Origin: Verrucomicrobiota bacterium
GTDB lineage: Bacteria; Verrucomicrobiota; Verrucomicrobiia; Opitutales; Opitutaceae
DNA length: 7,334 bases
Reading direction: 5' to 3'
Assembly: GCA_030916665.1 (NCBI GenBank)
Contig: JAUPWC010000142.1
Location: 1 to 7,334, forward strand
Numbering within the stretch: the first letter of the stretch is position 1; every line of letters begins with the position of its first letter. Positions 1 to 5,358 of this stretch are shown here, one piece after another. The notes under the pieces are model-generated. The model did no database searches. It was not told the DNA's origin and saw nothing but the letters and a program-made list of their open reading frames with translations. The translations under genes were made by a program, and so were the position numbers.

Positions 1-2960
1 AGGCCGGTGAGTTGCTCGCCGTCGAAGACCATGCGCTGGAGGATGGCGTCGGTGAAGGCTTCGAGGCGGTCGGGGGCGAGGCCGTGTTTCTGGGCGACGG
101 CGGCGAGTTCGGCGGCGTGGCGTGCCTTCTTGAACTGACGGTAGCCGTCGCGGATCGCCTTTTCGTCGAGGCCCTGGCCGGCCTGGAGGGTGTTGATGTA
201 GTCGCGGATGGTGTCGCGCTCGTCGAGGAACTTGGCGTCGGCCAAAATGAGTCCAATGAGCTGCTCGCGGTTCATGGTCTGCCGACTGGGGGCCTCGCTG
301 GAGAAGCGGGCGAGCAGGGCCATGATGTAGTCGTAATCGATGACGGCGGAGGCGAAGAGGACGAACTCGAACTCGAGATTTTCCAGAATGCCGGCGGGGA
401 CGCCGGCGCTCCCAGGGGGGACGGCTTGCTGCTCCTTGAGAGCTTGGGCGGTGGAGAGATAGACGCCGCGGAAGGCGTTGAGCTGGTCGCGGGGCAGGAG
501 GCGCTCGACCTCGGCCTGCGTCTCGGGGGCGATATCGGTGTATTGGTCGAGCTGGGTCTTGAGACGCTGGACCTCGCGGAAGCGCTCGATGAAGGCGGCG
601 CGGGCCTCGTCGCCGCGCAGGGCGGGGACATCCTCGGGCCGGGCGGCGAGGCCCTGCGAGCGCATGAAGTCGCCGAGCTGGCCGAGGGCGGTTTTGAGCT
701 TCTCGACGACCTTGGGGGCGGGATCGACGAGCCAGATTTCGCGGGCCTTGGACTGGTTCTCGACGCCGGAGAAGAGGGTGACGGCGGCGTCCACGGCGTC
801 GCGCTGGGCGCGGAAGTCGAGGATCTGGCCGTGGGGCTTGGTGGCGTTGAGGACGCGGTTGGTGCGGGAGAAGGCCTGGATGAGGCCGTGGTGCTTCAGG
901 TTCTTATCAACGTAGAGGGTGTTGAGGAACTTCGAGTCGAAGCCGGTGAGCAGCATGTCCACGACAATCGTGACATCGATTTTCTCGGCGCCCTTGCGGG
1001 GGAGGTCGGCGTTGGGGAACTGCTGGTCCTTGATCCGCTTCTGGACGTCCTGGTAGTAGAGGTCGAACTCGGCGACGGTGTGGGCGGTGCCGTAGCGGGT
1101 GTTGTAAGCGGCGATGATGGCGCGGAGGGCGGCCTTCTTGCCCTCGGGGTCCTGCTCGTTGTCGGCCTTTTCCTGCGGCAGGTCCTCCTGGATCTGGCGC
1201 ACGTCGGCGTCGCCATCGGCGGGCGGGGAGAAGACGCAGGTGACCTTCAGCGGCACGAAGGCGGGATCGGCGGCCAAGCGCTCCACCTGGATGGACTGGA
1301 ACAGGCCGTGATACTCGATCGCCTCGTTGATGGAGGCGGTGGCGAGGAGAGCGTTGAACCGGCGGGCGTGGGTGGCGGCGTCGTGGTTGTCGAGGATGGC
1401 CTCAATCACGGCGCGCTTGGTGAGGGTGGCTGGGAGCGCCGACGTCCCCGTCGGCTTTGGGGCAGCAGAGGCCGACGAGGACGTCGGCGTTCCCGGGAGT
1501 GCGGACGCGGGCGCTCCCCGGTAGTAGTCCACGTGGAAGCGCAGGACGTTCTTGTCCTCGATGGCGTGGGTGATGGTGTAGGCGTGCAGTTCGCGCTGGA
1601 AGAGGTCGGCGGTGGTGCGGAGGGTTTTCTCCTCGCCGGCGATCTGCACGCGCGAGGCGTTGGCCTCGAAGATAGGCGTGCCGGTGAAACCGAAAAGCTG
1701 GGAGCGGGGGAAGAATTCCTTGATGGCCTGGTGATTGTCGCCGAACTGGGAGCGGTGGCACTCGTCGAAGATGAAGACGAGGCGCTTGGCAGAGAGGGGT
1801 GCGAGGCGCTCGCGGTAGTTGCGCTTATTGGTGCCGTCGAGGGCGAGGCCGAGCTTCTGGATGGTGGTGACGATGACCTTGTCGGCCTTGTCGTCGGAGA
1901 GGAGGCGGCGGACGAGGGTCTCGGTGTTGGTGTTCTCCTCGACGCAGCCCTCCTGGAAGCGGTTGAACTCCTCGCGCGTCTGGCGGTCGAGGTCCTTGCG
2001 GTCCACGACGAAGAGGCACTTGTCGATGGCGGGGTTGTCCTTGAGGAGCGTGGAGGCCTTGAAGGAGGTGAGGGTCTTGCCGCTGCCGGTGGTGTGCCAG
2101 ATGTAGCCGTTGCCGTTGTTTTGGTCGATGCAGTCCACGATGCTCTGGACGGCGTAGATCTGATACGGGCGCATCATGAGGAGCTTTTGCTCGCTCTGGA
2201 TGAGCACCATGTAGCGGCTGATCGTTCGGCCGAGATCGCACTTCTGGAGAAAGGCGTCGGCGAAATCCGCGAGGTGGGTGATGGGCTTGTTGGCGCGGTC
2301 GGCGAAGCGATAGACGGGAAGAAACTGCTCGTCGGCGTTGAAGGCGAAGTGCCGGGCGTTGTTGTTGGCGAAGTAGAAGGTCTCGGTGCGGTTGGAGACG
2401 ATGAAGAGCTGGACGAAACAGAGGAGCGTGCGGGTGTAGCCGTTGCCCGGGTCGGCCTTGTAGTCCACGATCTGCTCCATGGCGCGGCGTGGGCTGACGC
2501 CGAGGGTCTTGAGCTCCACCTGGGCGACCGGGACGCCGTTGATGAGGAGGATGACGTCGTAGCGGTGGTGGCTGTAGTCGGTGTTGATCCGGAGCTGGTG
2601 GACGACCTCGAAGTCGTTTTTGCACCAGTCCTTGATGTTCACCAAGGTGTAGGAAAGCGGGGTGCCGTCGTCGCGGGTGAAATCGTTCTTCTCCCGTAGG
2701 CGGACGGAGTTCTTGAAGACGTCGGGCGAGACGAGGTCGTCAAGGAGACGGGAGAACTCGGCATCGGTGAGTCGGACGCGGTTGAGGGCCTCAAATTTCT
2801 GGCGAAAGTTGGCTTCGAGGGCGGCGCGATCGCGGATGTCAGGGCGGTCGGTGTATTTGAGGTCCTTCAGCTTATCGATAAACTCCACTTCAATGTCCTG
2901 TTCCCTGACCACGGAAGGCCGACGATCCTGGTCTTGGGGGTAGATGGTGTCAGTGGGCAT
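1..2960 (-). CDS. hsdR: Type I restriction enzyme, R (restriction/translocation) subunit HsdR; 3' end cut by the window edge
   Basis: HsdR is the ATP-driven DNA translocase and nuclease of a type I restriction-modification complex; it acts on unmodified DNA together with HsdM and HsdS. The minus-strand frame from the ATG at 2958-2960 is open for 986 codons to the left edge. Visible in order: nuclease domain with Asp135, then Glu149-Leu-Lys151 (PD-ExK type) and QxxxY (Gln163, Tyr167); Walker A TTGSGKT at 290-296; DECH box 399-402; TGTP 426-429; TGFD 672-675; helicase motif VI around QAFSRTNR 695-702. The motif set and wording resemble the type IC (EcoR124-like) group, from memory. Family members are roughly 1000-1050 aa, so perhaps 40-60 residues are missing at the C terminus. 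Residues 481-510 and 850-857 are encoded by palindromic repeats that keep the frame. Leucine is written almost only as CTC. No clear Shine-Dalgarno precedes the ATG. hsdM and hsdS are not visible. Confidence 0.96.
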   Translation of the reverse strand, partial: MPTDTIYPQDQDRRPSVVREQDIEVEFIDKLKDLKYTDRPDIRDRAALEANFRQKFEALNRVRLTDAEFSRLLDDLVSPDVFKNSVRLREKNDFTRDDGTPLSYTLVNIKDWCKNDFEVVHQLRINTDYSHHRYDVILLINGVPVAQVELKTLGVSPRRAMEQIVDYKADPGNGYTRTLLCFVQLFIVSNRTETFYFANNNARHFAFNADEQFLPVYRFADRANKPITHLADFADAFLQKCDLGRTISRYMVLIQSEQKLLMMRPYQIYAVQSIVDCIDQNNGNGYIWHTTGSGKTLTSFKASTLLKDNPAIDKCLFVVDRKDLDRQTREEFNRFQEGCVEENTNTETLVRRLLSDDKADKVIVTTIQKLGLALDGTNKRNYRERLAPLSAKRLVFIFDECHRSQFGDNHQAIKEFFPRSQLFGFTGTPIFEANASRVQIAGEEKTLRTTADLFQRELHAYTITHAIEDKNVLRFHVDYYRGAPASALPGTPTSSSASAAPKPTGTSALPATLTKRAVIEAILDNHDAATHARRFNALLATASINEAIEYHGLFQSIQVERLAADPAFVPLKVTCVFSPPADGDADVRQIQEDLPQEKADNEQDPEGKKAALRAIIAAYNTRYGTAHTVAEFDLYYQDVQKRIKDQQFPNADLPRKGAEKIDVTIVVDMLLTGFDSKFLNTLYVDKNLKHHGLIQAFSRTNRVLNATKPHGQILDFRAQRDAVDAAVTLFSGVENQSKAREIWLVDPAPKVVEKLKTALGQLGDFMRSQGLAARPEDVPALRGDEARAAFIERFREVQRLKTQLDQYTDIAPETQAEVERLLPRDQLNAFRGVYLSTAQALKEQQAVPPGSAGVPAGILENLEFEFVLFASAVIDYDYIMALLARFSSEAPSRQTMNREQLIGLILADAKFLDERDTIRDYINTLQAGQGLDEKAIRDGYRQFKKARHAAELAAVAQKHGLAPDRLEAFTDAILQRMVFDGEQLTG
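390..413. repeat. 24-nt GC-rich palindromic unit inside hsdR
   Basis: A perfect 7-bp inverted repeat, GCCGGCG (390-396) and CGCCGGC (401-407), encloses the 4-nt loop GGGA and is followed by GCTCCC (408-413). Read on the minus strand this is GGGAGC plus a hairpin, the same design as the units at 1432-1518. It encodes GSAGVPAG, residues 850-857 of HsdR, just before the conserved-looking stretch ENLEFEFVLFASA. The 24 nt equal eight codons and contain no stop in any frame. Confidence 0.75.
1432..1518. repeat. 87-nt composite of three palindromic units inserted in frame in hsdR
   Basis: Two 24-nt arms, 1432-1455 and 1471-1494, are inverted copies of each other with 22 of 24 positions identical, separated by a 15-nt spacer. 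Each arm holds its own hairpin: GCCGACG / CGTCGGC with 4-nt loops (1438-1455 and 1471-1488). A third, degenerate unit follows at 1495-1518; it keeps the GGGAG...GCTCCC ends but has a poor stem. The total of 87 nt is 29 codons and contains no stop in any of the six frames. It encodes an Ala/Pro/Ser/Thr-rich stretch (HsdR residues 481-510) between the DECH/TGTP motor core and the second motor domain. Confidence 0.85.
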
Positions 2961-3004
2961 GAAGGGAGGCGTGCAGCGGCCTAGAAACTGCCGGCCGGCC
3001 CGTT

Positions 3005-3059
3005 GATTGCCAAGCGGTTTCAGGGCCGTTTGTTGCCCGGGAGACGGCCAGAGGCAATC
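3005..3059. other. Nested inverted repeat in the hsdR upstream region
   Basis: An outer perfect 7-bp pair, GATTGCC (3005-3011) and GGCAATC (3053-3059), encloses an inner perfect 6-bp pair, GGCCGT (3024-3029) and ACGGCC (3044-3049), with a 14-nt loop. The internal loop is lopsided (12 nt against 3 nt). If hsdR is transcribed from further upstream, this would form a stem-loop in its leader about 45-100 nt before the ATG. It could equally be a worn repeat or an operator. Function is not known. Confidence 0.4.
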
Positions 3060-3114
3060 GCGATGTCGTGGTCGGGCGAAATTCGGGCGGCGTATAAAAA
3101 ATGCTCCCGAGCCA

Positions 3115-3183
3115 TGAACCACAAAGACACAGAGACGCAAAGATCGGAGGCGGCCCTTGGTGCTTTCGTGCCTTGGTGGTGAA
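3115..3183. repeat. Imperfect palindromic intergenic repeat (ACCACAAAG / CTTGGTGGT type)
   Basis: Arms of about 28 nt at 3115-3142 (containing GAACCACAAAGACACAGAG) and 3156-3183 (containing GTGCCTTGGTGGTGAA) are imperfect reverse complements; roughly two thirds of positions match. A 13-nt GC-rich loop separates them. The wording of the arms (ACCAC-AAAG-CAC) is close to that of the palindrome at 4155-4229, so both probably belong to one dispersed family. There is no transposase and no clear target duplication. Confidence 0.65.
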
Positions 3184-3220
3184 CGCGACCCCTGAAGCGG
3201 CTTTTTGTTTTACCGCCGCT

Positions 3221-3250
3221 CCATCCGTGTCCATCCGTGTCATTCGTGGC
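3221..3250 (+). repeat. Tandem CCATCCGTGT repeat overlapping a gene start
   Basis: Two exact copies of the 10-mer CCATCCGTGT (3221-3230 and 3231-3240) are followed by a degenerate third, CATTCGTGG (3241-3249). The GTG at 3237-3239 in the second copy and the GTG at 3246-3248 in the degenerate copy are the only plausible start codons of the downstream nucleotidyltransferase. I recall closely similar strings recurring between genes in Verrucomicrobiota genomes; this was not checked here. Confidence 0.7.
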
Positions 3251-4148
3251 TAAAAACTCATACGATTTGGTGGTTCTGGCGGCGGGCATGGGCAGCCGGT
3301 TCGGCGGCGTGAAACAGGTGCAGCCCGTCGGGCCGCACGGCGAACTCATCATCGAATACTCGGCCTTCGACGCCCTGCGCGCGGGATTCGGGAGGCTGGT
3401 GCTCGTGATCCGCAAGGACATCGAAAAAGATTTCCGCGAGACCATCGGACGGCGGTTGGAGAGCCGCATGGACGTGCAGTATGTGTTTCAGGAACTCGGG
3501 GCCAACCTGCGCGGAGCGCAGGTTCCACCTGACAGAAGCAAGCCTTGGGGCACGGCGCATGCGACGCTCGTGGCGCAGCCGGCGGTGCGCGGGCCGTTTG
3601 CGGTGATCAACGCCGACGATTTCTACGGGGCCTCGGCCTACCGCACGCTGGCGGCGCATTTCGCGGCTTCGCCCGACTACGCGATGGTTGGCTACCCGCT
3701 GAGCCAGACACTGTCCGAGCACGGCACGGTCAGCCGCGGCCTGTGCTCGACGGATGCGGCCGGCCGGCTCAGGGCCATCACGGAAATCACGAAGATCGAG
3801 AAGGTCGACAGCGGCGCCCGCTACACCGATGCGCAGGGACAGCCGCAACAGCTGTCCGGCGCGGAAATTGTGTCCATGAATTTCTGGGGCTTCACGCCGG
3901 CAGTGTTTCCGCAGCTGGAGGCGGCCTTTGCGTCGTTTCTGGCCACACGCGGTCAGGACCCGAAGGCGGAAATTTACCTGCCCACGACGCTCAGCGACCT
4001 GAACGCGCGCGGCGAGGCCCGCATCGCGCTGCACCGCTCGGAAGACGCGTGGTTCGGCCTGACCTACCGGGAAGATCTGGCGGCCGCGCAGGCGGCGATC
4101 AGGACGCTCGTGGCCGACGGGAAGTATCCGGCGCCGCTGTGGGGTTGA
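3237..4148 (+). CDS. NTP-transferase-fold nucleotidyltransferase (sugar-phosphate type, substrate unknown)
   Basis: A 303-aa soluble protein with the fold that joins a nucleotide to a phosphorylated sugar or similar alcohol, releasing pyrophosphate. The N-terminal signature loop LAAGMGSRFGG is at residues 14-24, with Lys26 just after. GTAHA at 105-109 probably helps bind the base and substrate. INADDFYG at 124-131 carries the metal-binding Asp. SMNFWGFTP (213-221) and EIYLPT (245-250) are typical of the sugar-side half. No C-terminal hexapeptide (left-handed helix) repeats and no kinase domain are present, so it is a stand-alone transferase. No ATG occurs before the signature loop (Met18 is inside it). 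The start is therefore GTG at 3237 or GTG at 3246, both within repeat DNA and without an obvious Shine-Dalgarno; 3246 would give MAKNSYDLVVLAAG, which fits family N termini equally well. It faces away from hsdR and converges on the TPR gene. Substrate cannot be assigned. Confidence 0.9.
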   Translation: MSFVAKNSYDLVVLAAGMGSRFGGVKQVQPVGPHGELIIEYSAFDALRAGFGRLVLVIRKDIEKDFRETIGRRLESRMDVQYVFQELGANLRGAQVPPDRSKPWGTAHATLVAQPAVRGPFAVINADDFYGASAYRTLAAHFAASPDYAMVGYPLSQTLSEHGTVSRGLCSTDAAGRLRAITEITKIEKVDSGARYTDAQGQPQQLSGAEIVSMNFWGFTPAVFPQLEAAFASFLATRGQDPKAEIYLPTTLSDLNARGEARIALHRSEDAWFGLTYREDLAAAQAAIRTLVADGKYPAPLWG

Positions 4149-4154
4149 GGTTGG

Positions 4155-4229
4155 TCACCACGAAATACACCAAACACACGAAACCGGGGAATCCGCTGCT
4201 TTTCGTGTCTGCCGTGTGTTTCGTGGTTA
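4155..4229. repeat. Palindromic intergenic repeat between convergent genes, possible two-way terminator
   Basis: The 29-nt arms, 4155-4183 (TCACCACGAAATACACC...) and 4201-4229 (...GTGTGTTTCGTGGTTA), are reverse complements at 23 of 29 positions, around a 17-nt loop. The element begins six bases after the stop of the upstream gene and its right arm contains the TAA stop of the minus-strand TPR gene (4227-4229). In RNA either strand could fold into a long hairpin, so a terminator role for both convergent genes is plausible. There is no U-run of the classic kind. AT content is well above that of the neighbouring genes. Confidence 0.75.
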
Positions 4230-4550
4230 CCCCAAGTCTTTCAGCAGCGCCCGCAGTTCCCGCTCGGGGTCTTCGTGGGTTTGATCGACCGCCAGATTCA
4301 GGGCCTCTTCGAGCCAGGGCTTTGCCTCGCGGCGGCGGTTGAGGCCGGCGAGGGCCTTGCCGAGGAGGATGCGAGGCATCATCCAGTCGGCCTTCCGGCG
4401 GGCGCAGAACTCCAGGTGTTCCAGCGCGTCGGCCGGACGGTTTTCGGCGAGCAGGGCCTGGGCGAGGCTGAAGCGGAACAGCTCGTTGTCCGGCTGTTTC
4501 GCGACGAGGCAGGCGAAATGATCAGAGCGGCGGTTCACCAAAGGAAACAA
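4227..4550 (-). CDS. Small tetratricopeptide-repeat (TPR) protein
   Basis: A 107-aa soluble, helical protein built of about two TPR units: roughly residues 22-52 (NELFRFSLAQALLAENRPADALEHLEF) and 56-89 (WMMPRILLGKALAGLNRRREAKPWLEEAL). TPR units bind other proteins; no enzyme motif, signal peptide or membrane segment is seen. The start is uncertain. TTG at 4548-4550 has GGAA six bases upstream, while GTG at 4536-4538 would remove four residues and lacks such a site; no ATG is available. The frame is the same as that of the phosphatase upstream and is open back to its TGA (4611-4613), leaving 60 nt between the genes. The TAA stop lies inside the palindromic repeat at 4155-4229. Probably co-transcribed with the phosphatase and perhaps the helicase; partner unknown. 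Confidence 0.8.
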   Translation of the reverse strand: MFPLVNRRSDHFACLVAKQPDNELFRFSLAQALLAENRPADALEHLEFCARRKADWMMPRILLGKALAGLNRRREAKPWLEEALNLAVDQTHEDPERELRALLKDLG

Positions 4551-4610
4551 AGCCAGTTCCGGAATTGCCCCGTGACTTCGTCGCTTTCCGGTTGATCCGG
4601 TTCGATTCGC

Positions 4611-5324
4611 TCACTCGTAGAACAACGCGACGCCGGTCGAGTTGTCGAGGCCGCCGCGTTCGTTGGCGCGGTCGATGAGGGTCTTGACCGCGTGTTCCGG
4701 TGTGCGGGCTTCCGTCATCACCTTGGCGATCTCCTGCTGTGCCACATAACGCGTGATGCCGTCGCTGCAGATCAGGTAGCGGTCGTGCGGCAGGACGGTG
4801 TGCGAAAAGCAGTCGCCTTCGATCGGCGGCGGCTGGCCGATGCAGCGGGTGAGGGCGTTGCGGTTCTCCATGAGCAGGGCCAGCGGTTCCCCGCGGGCGG
4901 CACGCTGCTTGAGTTCGGTCTCAATGGTGTGGTCGGTCGTGAGCTGCTCGAGCGCCTTGGAACGCAGGCGCAGGGCGGTGGAGTCGCCGACATGGCCGAA
5001 ATACAGCTTCACGCCCGCCACATGGATGAAGGTGAGGGTGGAGCCGATGCCGAACTGCGGGCTGAGCACGCGACCGAGCTTGAACACCTGGTCGTTGATC
5101 TCGGCGATGATGCGCTCGTAGTTCAGCTTCTGGCCGACGGTGTGCTCGCTGACGATTTTCTGCAAGGTGCTCACGGCCAGCTGGCTGGCCTGTCCGCCGG
5201 AGGGGAGCCCGCCGATGCCGTCGGCGACGGCGTAGATGCCCAGCTTGTCGTTGCAGAGGTAGCTGTCCTCGTTTTCGGGGCGGGCGCGACCGACGTCGGT
5301 TTGGGCGAAAGTGCTGAGCTTCAT
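4611..5324 (-). CDS. PP2C-family Ser/Thr protein phosphatase (bacterial Stp1/PrpC type)
   Basis: A metal-dependent phosphatase that removes phosphate from Ser/Thr of proteins, usually opposing Hanks-type kinases. The 237 residues make a single catalytic domain, the normal size for the stand-alone bacterial form. Motifs in order: RPENED (15-20, Asp20), AVADGIGG (32-39, Asp35 and Gly36 for metal), GIGSTLT (92-98), FGHVGDS (109-115), TTDHT (129-133), CSDGI (186-190, Asp188) and GLDNST (225-230, Asp227). All expected metal ligands are present, so it should be active. There is no transmembrane segment or sensor domain. The ATG at 5322-5324 follows the helicase stop by 34 nt, without a good Shine-Dalgarno; the TPR gene follows. 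No kinase gene is in the window, so the partner kinase and substrates are unknown. Confidence 0.95.
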   Translation of the reverse strand: MKLSTFAQTDVGRARPENEDSYLCNDKLGIYAVADGIGGLPSGGQASQLAVSTLQKIVSEHTVGQKLNYERIIAEINDQVFKLGRVLSPQFGIGSTLTFIHVAGVKLYFGHVGDSTALRLRSKALEQLTTDHTIETELKQRAARGEPLALLMENRNALTRCIGQPPPIEGDCFSHTVLPHDRYLICSDGITRYVAQQEIAKVMTEARTPEHAVKTLIDRANERGGLDNSTGVALFYE

Positions 5325-5358
5325 TTAAGAGGTGCGATGACTAGTGGCAGCTTTTGGC

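Larger units (their letters stand above)
2961..3236. other. Gap between divergent hsdR and nucleotidyltransferase genes, rich in repeats
   Basis: This stretch separates the divergent starts at 2960 (minus) and 3237 (plus), so promoters for both genes are expected here. It holds a nested inverted repeat (3005-3059), an imperfect palindrome (3115-3183) and a tandem 10-mer (3221-3240). Small open frames crossing it on the minus strand read mainly repeat DNA and have no recognisable product. I see no -35/-10 pair or ribosome binding site that I would commit to. A TATAAAAAA run at 3093-3101 is the only AT-rich spot. Confidence 0.7.

Noticed and set aside
390..1518. The hsdR palindromes as a CRISPR array or integron attachment sites
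   Set aside because: There is no regular spacing with unique spacers and no cas gene or integrase; the units are back-to-back hairpins or single units read as coding sequence.
1825..2625. A 266-codon minus-strand open frame overlapping hsdR in another frame
   Set aside because: It yields an Arg/Pro/His-rich low-complexity product typical of shifted reading in GC-rich genes and lies wholly inside hsdR.
12..2699. An 895-codon open frame on the plus strand opposite hsdR
   Set aside because: It is codon-aligned with hsdR and stays open only because hsdR there contains no TTA, CTA or TCA codons; it ends at the hsdR CTA codon for Leu88. The product is a Glu/Val/Gly-rich string with no domain, whereas the minus-strand frame has every HsdR motif.
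1..2960. hsdR as a pseudogene broken by the repeat insertions
   Set aside because: Residue counting from the ATG to the left edge stays in one frame with no stop, and all nuclease and motor motifs are intact.
3090..3105. TATAAAAAA as a promoter -10 box
   Set aside because: No convincing -35 element lies at the right distance on either strand, and the gap is otherwise repeat DNA, so I do not call a promoter.
2950..3469. Short minus-strand open frames crossing the hsdR-nucleotidyltransferase gap
   Set aside because: They translate the intergenic repeats (strings such as FTTKARKHQG and SLCLCGSW), which recur as false genes where such repeats occur; no family is recognisable.
3258..4034. A 258-codon minus-strand frame opposite the nucleotidyltransferase
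   Set aside because: It is an Arg-rich shadow with no motif; the plus-strand frame encodes a clear enzyme.
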